Assembly (NCBI GenBank): GCA_023419095.1
Contig: JAEZYN010000083.1
Span: forward strand, 1-54,692
DNA length: 54,692 nt
Direction: 5' to 3'
Origin: Bacteroidota bacterium
GTDB taxonomy: Bacteria; Bacteroidota; Bacteroidia; Flavobacteriales; Weeksellaceae
Shown: positions 36,501 through 45,382 of the stretch, in pieces
Layout of the letters: each line of letters opens with the position of its first letter
How positions within the stretch are numbered: the first letter of the stretch is position 1
Notes under the pieces: generated by a model
What the model was told of the DNA's origin: nothing
The model's input: the letters and a program-made list of their open reading frames with translations, nothing else
The model's database searches: none
Program-made: the position numbers and the translations under genes

Positions 36501-39500
36501 CGTTAATATCAACATTGGTAAATTAACAATTAATGATGGACCTGGCAATGATGTAGATGTTCAAACTGGTGGTATTTTACAGATATTCTCTACAGGTACC
36601 GCTTCAAATATTACTTATTCAGATAAGATTAATTTTATTTCTGCTGCATCTGCAAATATTAGCGGTAAAATATTAGTTGGTGATGGAACTAATTTTATGG
36701 GTAGTGGTTATGGTGAGTTTGGTTTTGCACAGGCCGCACAAATTATTTGGAATAATAATGCAGTTTTAGAGTGGAATACTGGTGGCTCTATTCCGGGTTT
36801 TGCTGACCAAACATATTTCCCCGGAGCAGCTGTTTCAGAAGTGCCGGTTTTACGACTTACGAAAATTGCTGGAGGAAACGTGGGCGGTGGTCCCACAGTA
36901 ATCAATGGATTACTGCAGTTGAACGGTGTAAATGTGCTGTGGCAAGGAACAGGTATTAAAACGTTCAGAAATGGTATCGCCGCAATCGGAACCGGAGCGA
37001 TGAGCGTCAATTCTGGTTCGGCGTCATGGCAAATCGGCAACGGTACTTCAACCGCTTCCGCCGAATTGGGAGGTGCCACTGGCAACTTGACTTTAACCAA
37101 TGCCAATGGAATTAATATTCTATCTAATTGCTATACAACCTTGACAAGTACTGTAAGTTTTGGAACTGGCACAAAGTTCACGGTAGCATCAGGCGCTACG
37201 CTTGACTTTGGATTTGACAGTGGTAATAATCCCTTGGTAATTCAAAGAAATGGTAATGCGAACAGTACAGCCTTCGAACTTAAGGATGGTGGTAATTTAA
37301 AAATTTCTTCTCCTCTTGGGATTACAAACGGTACCGGAGTTTATACGGGTAATGTTCAGATTGGATCAACGGCGGCAAATCGGGTTTTCAGTCCCAATGC
37401 GACCTATCATTTTGTTGGTAAGACGAATCAGGTGACCGGTAACGGTTTGCCTGCAGCTACGTCCAACAAAACGGTCATTGTGGAATTGGAGGATAATTCC
37501 TACCACTTAACTACCGACAACATAAATTATTTTAATACCGGTTATGGTCTGGATATTCGCAAAGGCACTGTTGTCGTTTCCAGCGGGAACGGTTTTGCCG
37601 ACGGGGGCGGTCAGAGTGCTAATTTAACAATGGCAGCAGGAACGAGATTTATTACAACCCGTCCCGATATTCAACCGGAATTAACAGGAAATTATACGCT
37701 TGCCGATAACAGCACCATAGAATTTGCGTACTCAAAACCAAGCGGAAATACTTGGCAATCTATCAGAGGTAGTGCTTCCTTTATCTATCCGCAAATCGAA
37801 GTGAGCGGAGCAGATGTTCACCACCGAAGTGCCAATATTAATTTAAAAGCCAATGGACGACTCCTCATTAAAAACGGCGGTATTCTAACGAGTACGGTTG
37901 ATAGTGAACAGATTGTAAGTGTGGATAATGCCCAACCTGCAACCCTGGAACTGGAAGCCAATGGAATTTTTAGAACGGCATCCGCAGTCGGATTTTACGG
38001 GCCTTATGGGGGGTTTGGCAATATTTCCCCAAGTGTACGGAACAATGTCAATTTAAATTTTAATATTGATGGTATAGTAGAATATGCGAGATCAACAGGC
38101 AGTCTTCCAAGTACGGCGACGGATGGTAATCAGGCTATTACTGCAATCGCCACCGGTTATCCTGTTTTGCGACTGAATGGAGATGGTATCAAAACCCCGG
38201 ATTCCAAAAATCTTTTGGTTAATAATCATGTAGATGTAGCTTCTGCGGCGGCAACATTGAATATTCCTGAAACTCCCGAGGACACCGTTTCATATGTGGT
38301 TACCGCCAAAAAGGGAATTAAAGTAGTCGCGAACGGAAATGCAATCTTCAAAAACAACGCCCAACTCATGCAGGACGCTGATGCCGTAAATACCGGAGTC
38401 ATTACCATGGAACGTGAAGCCACCATTCCCGTAAGCACCTTCAACCAGTATGCTTACTGGAGCTCTCCGGTGACCGGTTTGGATTATAAAACTATTTATC
38501 CGGGAAAGCCCACGTCTGCGCTCTACCACAAGGAATCTAACAACAAGTTTTATACCTCCAGCGGTGCCTACATCGCCGGGCGCAGTCTGGCGGTGCGGAA
38601 TCCCATTACCGCAACGGGCAGTCCCACTGTTTTGACGGCGGAGCTGAAAGGAACTCCCTATAATTCCGATCTTAATTATGCTTTAGCGTTTACTGATGCA
38701 TCGCATGGCTACAATCTAGTAGGAAATCCGTATCCGTCGAACTTGGATATAAATAAACTATATATTCATTCGACCAACTTGGATTCCACGTTTTTATTTT
38801 GGGATAATTATGCCAATAGCATCAGCCAGCAGCAAGGGGATAACTATAAAGGTTATGCTTATGCAAAGTATAATGCGGTTTCAGGAGCGGGAGTGAAAGC
38901 AACTGGAAGTGCAGGAAATGCGAATGGTGATCCCACAAGTTTATCAGGATTGAAAGAACCTAACAATATTTTAAAAGTTGGACAAGGATTTATGGTAAAA
39001 GCAACCGATTCAAACGCCGTACTCGGTTTTAAAAATGATGATCGCCTGACGGCCCAGACTTCTGCTCAATTTTTTGGTAAGACAGCAGTGGATTCTACGT
39101 CAAATCGATATTGGGTAGAAATGCTAACTCCTTCTAACTTATTAATGAGCAACGCTATTGTTTATTTTGATAACGGCACGAATGATTTTTCTATAGATGA
39201 TTCCAAAATGGAAAGTTCCGTTTCGGAGGCAATATTCACCAATGCAGGAGATGAAAAAGTGGTGATCAATGGTAGAAGTGCATTTTCAGACACTGATGTT
39301 CTTAAGGTCGGAACCCGTCATTTTACAACTGGCCTGAACCAAATTCGTCTCGGCAATAAAGAAGGCATCTTCGCCTCCTCCCAGCCCATCTACCTTAAAG
39401 ACAAACTGACCAACACCATCACCAACCTTAGCGAGGGCAGCTACACCTTCGCGGCCGAGGCGGGAGAAAGTACCGGCAGGTTCGAAATTGTGTACAAGCC

Positions 39501-39756
39501 GGGTGGCGTGCTGGCCACGGATGCGGCGGTTAAGGAATCGATTATTGTTTACCGCGACCGGAATAACTTCCATGTGAAATCGCCGGATAAAAAATTCACA
39601 GAACTGCAACTATTTGACGCCGGCGGACGGATGATTTATTCGGCGATGCCGAACGCAGCCGAAGCGGTGATTGACGGCAATGCGCTGCCTAACGGCGTTT
39701 ACATTTTGAAAATTAACCGAAGCGGAGAAATTTCGGGCAGGAAGATTATCCGGTAA
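33562..39756 (+). CDS. T9SS adhesin-like protein, beta-helical filament type (2064 aa)
   Basis: The start chosen is the ATG of MKKFLSSAWRG at 33562; the preceding in-frame TTG is not needed. The signal region SILFLTVLCSAGVWGQ follows. Residues about 40-170 are a discoidin/jelly-roll-like domain (GRFYKVNFDSSPDKLTYQLKG). Residues about 175-700 are Asn/Gly/Thr-rich beta-solenoid (GGNWSAGSSWVGGIAPGLTDN, TVNTGSILEAG). Ig-like domains lie at about 715-920 (TASGTAGSNLPAFTVEARRAD). A second solenoid starts with FRSKGSGNWNAASSWESS near 915 and runs to about 1500. The shared module begins near 1610 (TFNQYAYWSSPVTGLDYKTIYPG), with YNLVGNPYPSNLDINKLY, FLFWDNYANSISQQQG, VGQGFMVKA, RYWVEMLTP and a T9SS tail ending SGRKIIR. 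Base composition changes several times within the module. Confidence 0.93.
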   Translation: MKKFLSSAWRGSYALFAKSILFLTVLCSAGVWGQATLPVTRTAWGTTPTGWTDNGTSRNTNYACTGNNGGSLQATGRFYKVNFDSSPDKLTYQLKGSNPTNGDFRVQQSPDGTTWTDVQTFSTITGSSCIPQSNIQLLASSRYIQFILLTKTTGNVDIDDVNITKLAVSGITSTAIGGNWSAGSSWVGGIAPGLTDNVVIATTGTNSVKVDANITRAAGSTTTVNTGSILEAGFTYTNNGTTTVNGTFQINTNGFAGGTNDFVYGTNASLIFNHNNGSTYGPIDATHKYWPASNGPTNVTVNANSPINLGVSRTVPGTLQTAAGVLFPSANLTLNGSAQINTGGYFGNSPIYGSSSTLIYNTGTSNGAYGRASEWTRETGSLGSTPGFPNNLQLINNSTLDYPNTGGSPFSTPLGIAGNLIIESGSALYMDYNGGGTKSGRLTVGKNVTIDGNLSLGDANGGDLHIGGNWVRTGTFNPMSRAVFFNGTSPQTITGATTFDYLTINNAAGVTLASPVTNNLTLDFANGKITLGNNDLTIGSAGTITNATSTKYVVTNGSGRLKRTVSGTNVSFPVGNSAYNPVTLNNSGSSDIYGVRVADLTPSGANPAKTVNRQWITTEEVAGGSNLQVVAQYNAGETGSGFSIASDPFIGLYSATGYTQVAASLAGSNPFTASSNANFTPSDLTGGAQYFAVGKDNGFVSVPAKYVISNITPASPVAGQSFSATVTAHDAYNTASLLPSGSAFNFSTNGNAGPISGTVSGTIASGSSSVVVSGIMLPDPGTGVTITATNTGGVPLAAGTSAPFTVVGAATNLKFVNVTASGTAGSNLPAFTVEARRADNSVDTNFNGSITIAKASGPGNIGGTLTKAAVAGVANFNDIQFDAAGTYTITTTSGTLTSDTSGNIVIAPNPANAYFRSKGSGNWNAASSWESSFDGITWTNASVVPTSAANTVTITSGKNITVVSSITFDQLVIENGGQLSVNINIGKLTINDGPGNDVDVQTGGILQIFSTGTASNITYSDKINFISAASANISGKILVGDGTNFMGSGYGEFGFAQAAQIIWNNNAVLEWNTGGSIPGFADQTYFPGAAVSEVPVLRLTKIAGGNVGGGPTVINGLLQLNGVNVLWQGTGIKTFRNGIAAIGTGAMSVNSGSASWQIGNGTSTASAELGGATGNLTLTNANGINILSNCYTTLTSTVSFGTGTKFTVASGATLDFGFDSGNNPLVIQRNGNANSTAFELKDGGNLKISSPLGITNGTGVYTGNVQIGSTAANRVFSPNATYHFVGKTNQVTGNGLPAATSNKTVIVELEDNSYHLTTDNINYFNTGYGLDIRKGTVVVSSGNGFADGGGQSANLTMAAGTRFITTRPDIQPELTGNYTLADNSTIEFAYSKPSGNTWQSIRGSASFIYPQIEVSGADVHHRSANINLKANGRLLIKNGGILTSTVDSEQIVSVDNAQPATLELEANGIFRTASAVGFYGPYGGFGNISPSVRNNVNLNFNIDGIVEYARSTGSLPSTATDGNQAITAIATGYPVLRLNGDGIKTPDSKNLLVNNHVDVASAAATLNIPETPEDTVSYVVTAKKGIKVVANGNAIFKNNAQLMQDADAVNTGVITMEREATIPVSTFNQYAYWSSPVTGLDYKTIYPGKPTSALYHKESNNKFYTSSGAYIAGRSLAVRNPITATGSPTVLTAELKGTPYNSDLNYALAFTDASHGYNLVGNPYPSNLDINKLYIHSTNLDSTFLFWDNYANSISQQQGDNYKGYAYAKYNAVSGAGVKATGSAGNANGDPTSLSGLKEPNNILKVGQGFMVKATDSNAVLGFKNDDRLTAQTSAQFFGKTAVDSTSNRYWVEMLTPSNLLMSNAIVYFDNGTNDFSIDDSKMESSVSEAIFTNAGDEKVVINGRSAFSDTDVLKVGTRHFTTGLNQIRLGNKEGIFASSQPIYLKDKLTNTITNLSEGSYTFAAEAGESTGRFEIVYKPGGVLATDAAVKESIIVYRDRNNFHVKSPDKKFTELQLFDAGGRMIYSAMPNAAEAVIDGNALPNGVYILKINRSGEISGRKIIR

Positions 39757-39780
39757 CACCGCAGCCTAAGGCATCATCCC

Positions 39781-39815
39781 AACCTTCAAGATATCCAAAA
39801 CCTTGAAGGTTTTTT
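39781..39815 (+). terminator. Terminator of the 2064-aa adhesin gene
   Basis: A 10-bp perfect stem (AACCTTCAAG / CTTGAAGGTT, 11-nt loop) is followed by a T run. Confidence 0.88.
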
Positions 39816-39977
39816 CGTGGGATATCCTCAGTAAAAAATACCTTCTCAAACCTTCAGTCGGGTATAGCCTGTAACCGACGGCACCGTGCTGGTAGTAATT
39901 TATAATGAGTTGATCTGATTAGAATTACGTAATTTCTAAAACGGTGATTTCACGCCTTTAAATGCACGCCACCTTCA

Positions 39978-39985
39978 TATATTTG
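39978..39985 (+). promoter_or_regulatory. Promoter -7 element of the 1671-aa adhesin gene
   Basis: TATATTTG lies 48 nt before the ATG at 40034. It is inside the longer possible reading from 39962, which argues for the internal start. Confidence 0.6.
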
Positions 39986-40033
39986 AATGGGTTTTCCGGG
40001 GGTTCCTGCGAAATCGCGAACACAAACACACAA

Positions 40034-43000
40034 ATGATGAATAAATTTACTTTTTCCAGCCTTGGAAGAATGCTTTCTGGGCTGCTCTTTACGCTGTTTT
40101 TTTCGGTTACGATTTTTGGGCAAACGGTTACAATAGGTAGTGGAACAAATGTCGGCAATAAGCTGCCCGTTGTTCCTTATTCTACTTTCTCCTTTTCGGA
40201 ACAAATTATACTGAAATCGGAAATCGCGACCACTGGAACAATTTCCAAGATACGATTCTACCGAAATGCCACTGCGATTCCAAATTCTACTAACTGGACG
40301 ATCTATTTAGGACATACTTCAAAAACGGCATTTGCGAGCAATAGCGACTGGATCCAATCTGGTGCAATGACACAGGTGTTTTCAGGTTCGGTGTCGGCAT
40401 CGCCAGCCGCCGGATGGATGGAAATCACCTTAACGACACCATTTTTATACAATAATATCGATAATTTGGTAATTGCTATTGACGAAAATGAAGCGTCATT
40501 CACCAATACAACAGCGAATTATTGTAGAATTTGGACAACGCCGCTGCCAAATAGGGGAATTTATTACGAAAGTGATTTTACCAATCCGAACCCTGCGACT
40601 ATAAATCTGACAGGTACCAGAACAACGTACATCAATCAAATACAACTGGAATTTGCAGTACTTTGCTCTGGTGCACCTACAGGAGGAACTGTGACAGTTT
40701 CGCCAACTTCAGGGCAGACAGGATCAACCTATGGTGTAAGCGCGACGGGCTACACCACCGGAACTGGCCTTACTTATCAATGGCAGTACAGCGATACAGG
40801 TGGAGCACCGTGGACGAACCAAGGCGTAGCAGCAAACTCCTATTCTGCACTTACAGGTATGGTTGCGCCTGCGTTTGGAGTTGTAAGAACTTGGAGATTA
40901 GTGGTGACGTGCACCGCATCGGCGTCCAGTGCGAACTCTACAACCGGAACGTTTACAAGCACTTACTGCATGCCGACAACAGCCGGCGGGAATACCTACT
41001 ATATAAGCAATTTTACAACTACTGGTGCCACCACAAACATTAATAACAGTTCAGGCGGATCCACAACTGGATATCAGGATTTTTCAGGTAGTGTTTCAGG
41101 TTCAGCGGTTGAAGGCAGTACTATAAACTACAGTGTTTCTGTTGCGGGTGGCAGTAATTACGGCAGAGCGATTTGGATTGATCTTAATAATAACGGTACT
41201 TTCGAAGCGAGCGAACAACTCGTGAGTAGCACCTCTTATTCTAATTCACCGTTAACCGGAAGTTTCACTATCCCGATGGGAACGGCATCTGGTAGTAAAA
41301 GAATGCGCGTAGTCGCAACGTATATACCAAATAATCCCAGCAATCCTTGTAGTAATAGTGGTACGGGGGAATACGAAGATTATAGCATAACAATTTTACC
41401 TTTATCCCCATGCACAACTCCAACTGCACAACCCACCAATCTAATACTTAACCCAACATCTACCACGATCACGGGAAGTTTTACTGCAGCTTCTCCCGCC
41501 CCAAACAGTTATCTGGTTGTCGTTAGTACAAATGCTACTGCACCAATGCCTGTAAATGGAACAACATACACTATTGGCGGAACCTTAGGTGCAGGTTACA
41601 CTGTTGTGGATACTGATCCACATACTACTTTTACGGCAACCGGTTTATCGCCAAGTACGCTGTATTATGTTTATGTCTTCTCATACAATCATCAGTGTAC
41701 CGGCGGTCCTCGATACAATTTTACTAATCCATTGACTGCAAGCATAACCACGCTCGCAGTTACCTACTGTCAGCCCACTTCTGAACAACCTCAATATGTT
41801 TATATAAATGACGTTAGATTTCTCGGCACATTAAATGACGTGGATAATCTGAATAGTGGGTACAGCGATGGCTATCAAAATTGGACAGCAAGACCTAAAG
41901 CAATTCAGGCACAAGGGGAAGGAATTAATGTTTATTACAGGAATATAAGCGATAGTAGAACGGCTCATGTAAAAGCATGGGTGGATTGGAACAAAAATGG
42001 GACTTTCGATGCGGGGGAATTAGTATACGACACAGGAGATGTTTCTACGAGTTCAGCAACGTTTGGTTTTATTATTCCGCCAGGTACACCACCTGGTGAT
42101 TACAGAATAAGAATTAGAAATAATACCTATTATGACACATTTTGGGGACAAACGTTTCCTTATGATTTCAATCCGTGCGAAGATTTTCTTTATTATTATG
42201 ATCCTTGGTTCGATACATATGAATTTTACGATGGCGAAGCAGAAGATTATTTATTTACGGTAATTTCTTCGTGCGATGCAAATGTTTTAACAGTCACAAA
42301 TGGAGAAAATTGCGGTCCAGGAACTGTTAATTTATCTGTTACCGGTACTGCAAGTGCTTCCGGTTATAAGTGGTACTCAGCAGAAACTGGTGGAACATTA
42401 TTGGCAACTACCGCTTCTGGTAACTGGTCTCCTAATATCGCAAGTACAACTATTTACTGGGTTACCGCAATCAGTGGCACATGTGAATCATTAAAACGAA
42501 CAAAGATAGTTGCGAAAATTAAACCACTTCCCATTGTCAGCTTCACGCCAAACACGCCGACTATTTGTGATGTAAATGAAACACTACAATTATCTGCTGG
42601 TGCAGACACAGAAACAATCGAGTTGATAAATGAACATTTTGAAGGTGCTGGATTAGGTGTATTTTCTAATATTAATAATACTCCAAACGGACCTCCATAT
42701 GACGCTATAACTGTTTGGCAAAAACAGGCAAATACGTACACTCCAAACAATACCGAGGTATGGTCCCCAGCAATTTCGTCCGGAATCAATGGAACCCACT
42801 TTGTGATGTCAACTTCCGACGTCAATCCTCCTGGACCTGTACAACAATTTCTAGAACTAACCGCCAGTGTTAATGCAAGCAACATGACAAACTTAATTTT
42901 GACATTTGATATGTACTACTCGCATTTTGGTGACCAGGTAAAGGTTCAAGCGAATTCCGGCACGGGATGGACTGATGTTCAGGTATATTCAGCAAGTGTT

Positions 43001-45049
43001 GGTATTGGGACTAGATTTGCTAATCAAACGGTAAGTTTGTCAGCATTTAATAATGCACCAACGCTAAAAATTAGATTCCAATTTCTTAGCACGTGGGGAG
43101 ATGGTGTTGCAATAGATAATGTACAATTGACGGGTGTGCGGCCCATGACCGCTTCATTCGCGTGGTCAAATTCAAATCCAATACAATTTTACTCGGATGC
43201 GGCAGGTACTATCCCGTACATTTCGGGCGTTCCTGCAACGGTAGTTTACATTAAACCAACTGAAATACAGGCTGAATCCTATGATAGTTGGGCAATTTCG
43301 GCCACCGCAACATTAACAAACGGTTGCTCGGCAGTGGGAAATACAACGATAACCAACAACGCCAAGTTCTGGAACACCGCTTCCACCGACTGGAATAGCG
43401 CCAACTGGAAGCCAAACACATCAGTTCCGAGTTCCGACAAATGCGTCGTTATCAAAACACCCGTTAATATTTTAGGTTCAACGGACGCGGCGGCCAAAAA
43501 CGTTCGCATAGAAAGCACCGGCAAATTGAACATTGCCGCGAATGGATCTTTGACGGTTACAGATGCCATCATCAATGAGGCTACCAACGCGGACCTTGTC
43601 ATCGCTTCCGACGGAAATCTGAAACAGGTCACCGACAGTCCACTGCCTGCCAATTCCGGCTCGGTTACTGCCAAACGTAATATTAAATTCCGCGGTGATG
43701 ATAGACTGGAGTACAACTATCTGATTTCACCGGTGGTTGGTCAAAGTTTGAAAACTATTTACCCGGGCGTTCCTACAACGGCTACTTACCCGTATGTGCT
43801 TTATCATAACGAAGCCACCAACTTTTTCGGAAATTCTTCCGGCGCGTATATTCCGGGTCGGGCGCTGGCGGTTAAGGAGCCCAGTAAAATACATGTAGCT
43901 GCCCCCAATCTCGATGCTGAGCTGAAAGGTCCTTTAGCAAACGGAGTTATCAACTTTCCTCTTGCATTTACCGATAACGTGACGCACGGCTATAATCTCG
44001 TAGGAAATCCTTACGCTTCGAATATAGACCTTCAAGCATTATATACCTTGAATGGCGGTAGTTTAACCAACCCCAATCAGATAGGCAAGATTATTTCTAC
44101 TTTCTATTTCTGGGATAATTCTGTGAACAACATATATACTCAGCAAGGAAGCGGCTATAATGGCAGAGCATATGCTGTTTTCAATGCTTATACCAATATT
44201 GGAAATGCGGCAGGGCATTTGCTGACGCCCCCACAGGTTCTTGGGCCAAAAGTTCCAAATAAAATTGCTAAAGTTGGGCAAGGCTTTATGGTGCGGGGAA
44301 CAGCTTCCGGAAACAGTCTGCTTTTCAACAATTCCATCCGGACAATTGACAATACAGGAGCAAATTTCTTCAGCAAATCTGCCGATGCCACTTCCAACCG
44401 CTATTGGTTGGAACTGGTTACACCGACAGGTTTGGCCAACAGTATTGCAGTAGTGCATTTTGAAGGAGGGGCCGAAAGCTTTGGAATGGATGATTCTCCA
44501 TTAAATGTGACCTCATCTGATATGTTATACAGCATTGCCGATGAACATAAACTTCAGATAGAGGGCAGAGCACCTTTCTTAGACACTGCTACGGTAGCTT
44601 TAGGGTCAGCACATTTTGTGGCGGCTAACTACACCTTTACTCTGGGGGGCCGAGACGGCATCTTTAAAAACATCCAGCCCATCTACCTAAAAGACAAACT
44701 CACTGGCACAATCACCAACCTCAGCGAGGGCGCTTACACTTTTTCAGCCGAAGCCGGCGAAAGCGCCGGCAGGTTCGAGATAGTCTACAAACCGGGAAGC
44801 GTGTTGGCGACAGACTCAGCGGTGAAAGAAGAAGTGGTCGTCTATCGCGACGGTCAGAATTTCATACTGAAAGCGAAGACTGACAACATAACGTCGGTCG
44901 AAATCTATGATGCCGTCGGTCGAATGATTCGCCGACTCGCACCCAAAAGTATGACAGCGTATCTGGATGCCACGGTGTTGGTGAACGGAACGTATATTCT
45001 GAAAATTGAGCAGAACAATAAAACCACAATGAAAAAAATCATTAAATAA
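40034..45049 (+). CDS. T9SS adhesin-like protein with two GEVED domains (1671 aa)
   Basis: The start is MMNKFTFSSLGRM at 40034, giving a proper signal peptide (LLFTLFFSVTIFGQ). An upstream ATG at 39962 would precede the promoter. Residues about 30-215 form a beta-sandwich (QIILKSEIATTGTISKIRFYRN, NNIDNLVIAIDENEASF). Next come an Ig-like unit, GEVED 1 at about 312-454 (GRAIWIDLNNNGTFEASEQL, GEYEDYSITI), an FN3-like unit (STLYYVYVFSYNHQCTGG), GEVED 2 at about 577-745 (AHVKAWVDWNKNGTFD, GEAEDYLFTV), another Ig-like unit, and a jelly-roll-like domain at about 855-1035. The shared module begins near 1113 (FWNTASTDWNSANWKPN) and includes YNLVGNPYASNIDLQALYTLN, VGQGFMVRG and RYWLELVTP, with a T9SS tail ending MKKIIK. 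It is the last of the array; the PTPIDDY protein gene follows 51 nt later. Confidence 0.93.
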   Translation: MMNKFTFSSLGRMLSGLLFTLFFSVTIFGQTVTIGSGTNVGNKLPVVPYSTFSFSEQIILKSEIATTGTISKIRFYRNATAIPNSTNWTIYLGHTSKTAFASNSDWIQSGAMTQVFSGSVSASPAAGWMEITLTTPFLYNNIDNLVIAIDENEASFTNTTANYCRIWTTPLPNRGIYYESDFTNPNPATINLTGTRTTYINQIQLEFAVLCSGAPTGGTVTVSPTSGQTGSTYGVSATGYTTGTGLTYQWQYSDTGGAPWTNQGVAANSYSALTGMVAPAFGVVRTWRLVVTCTASASSANSTTGTFTSTYCMPTTAGGNTYYISNFTTTGATTNINNSSGGSTTGYQDFSGSVSGSAVEGSTINYSVSVAGGSNYGRAIWIDLNNNGTFEASEQLVSSTSYSNSPLTGSFTIPMGTASGSKRMRVVATYIPNNPSNPCSNSGTGEYEDYSITILPLSPCTTPTAQPTNLILNPTSTTITGSFTAASPAPNSYLVVVSTNATAPMPVNGTTYTIGGTLGAGYTVVDTDPHTTFTATGLSPSTLYYVYVFSYNHQCTGGPRYNFTNPLTASITTLAVTYCQPTSEQPQYVYINDVRFLGTLNDVDNLNSGYSDGYQNWTARPKAIQAQGEGINVYYRNISDSRTAHVKAWVDWNKNGTFDAGELVYDTGDVSTSSATFGFIIPPGTPPGDYRIRIRNNTYYDTFWGQTFPYDFNPCEDFLYYYDPWFDTYEFYDGEAEDYLFTVISSCDANVLTVTNGENCGPGTVNLSVTGTASASGYKWYSAETGGTLLATTASGNWSPNIASTTIYWVTAISGTCESLKRTKIVAKIKPLPIVSFTPNTPTICDVNETLQLSAGADTETIELINEHFEGAGLGVFSNINNTPNGPPYDAITVWQKQANTYTPNNTEVWSPAISSGINGTHFVMSTSDVNPPGPVQQFLELTASVNASNMTNLILTFDMYYSHFGDQVKVQANSGTGWTDVQVYSASVGIGTRFANQTVSLSAFNNAPTLKIRFQFLSTWGDGVAIDNVQLTGVRPMTASFAWSNSNPIQFYSDAAGTIPYISGVPATVVYIKPTEIQAESYDSWAISATATLTNGCSAVGNTTITNNAKFWNTASTDWNSANWKPNTSVPSSDKCVVIKTPVNILGSTDAAAKNVRIESTGKLNIAANGSLTVTDAIINEATNADLVIASDGNLKQVTDSPLPANSGSVTAKRNIKFRGDDRLEYNYLISPVVGQSLKTIYPGVPTTATYPYVLYHNEATNFFGNSSGAYIPGRALAVKEPSKIHVAAPNLDAELKGPLANGVINFPLAFTDNVTHGYNLVGNPYASNIDLQALYTLNGGSLTNPNQIGKIISTFYFWDNSVNNIYTQQGSGYNGRAYAVFNAYTNIGNAAGHLLTPPQVLGPKVPNKIAKVGQGFMVRGTASGNSLLFNNSIRTIDNTGANFFSKSADATSNRYWLELVTPTGLANSIAVVHFEGGAESFGMDDSPLNVTSSDMLYSIADEHKLQIEGRAPFLDTATVALGSAHFVAANYTFTLGGRDGIFKNIQPIYLKDKLTGTITNLSEGAYTFSAEAGESAGRFEIVYKPGSVLATDSAVKEEVVVYRDGQNFILKAKTDNITSVEIYDAVGRMIRRLAPKSMTAYLDATVLVNGTYILKIEQNNKTTMKKIIK

Positions 45050-45078
45050 AAATTGCGCACACCGTACGCATTATTTAA

Positions 45079-45087
45079 TATATTTGC
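45079..45087 (+). promoter_or_regulatory. Promoter -7 element of the PTPIDDY-pglC-pglD unit
   Basis: TATATTTGC is a full match, 13 nt before the ATG at 45101. It lies inside the longer possible reading from 45053, so the internal start is preferred. A TTG at 45053-45055 is 23 nt upstream. Confidence 0.7.
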
Positions 45088-45100
45088 ACAAACTTTGAAA

Positions 45101-45382
45101 ATGAAGAGGTTTATTTACCTTTATATTATATTGATTGGAATCATGGTGCCTGCCCAGCAAAGCGAAAACCGCTTTGAACAGGCGGAGTATAATTACGCTG
45201 CGCCCGGTGCTGAAGCAATCCAGGAAGACGGTGCGCAGCCTGAGCCATCTGATGGGGTAACCGAAAAGTGCTGCGGTAACCCTGCCCCACCAACGCCGAT
45301 CGACGATTATCTGTCCTTATTAATTGTAAGCGCTGTAGGCATTATTGCCTGGCAGGGCTACAAAAAAACCCGTACCGCATGA
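45101..45382 (+). CDS. Small secreted protein with PTPIDDY C-terminal membrane anchor (second copy)
   Basis: The 93-aa product starts MKRFIYLYIILIGIMVPAQQ (signal peptide). It has a Glu/Pro-rich middle with a CCG pair, then PPTPIDDYLSLLIVSAVGIIAW and a basic end (YKKTRTA). It matches the 18833-19108 protein in size, layout and motif. Its stop codon overlaps the ATG of the PglC-like gene (ATGA at 45379-45382), so the two are probably translationally coupled. By analogy with PEP-CTERM/exosortase systems the tail may be a sorting or processing signal. No exosortase gene is in the window. The PID-CTERM family name is from memory. Confidence 0.78.
   Translation: MKRFIYLYIILIGIMVPAQQSENRFEQAEYNYAAPGAEAIQEDGAQPEPSDGVTEKCCGNPAPPTPIDDYLSLLIVSAVGIIAWQGYKKTRTA

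Noticed and set aside
39962..40033. N-terminal extension of the 1671-aa adhesin from the upstream ATG
   Set aside because: It contains the promoter -7 element and would place a non-signal sequence before a clear signal peptide.
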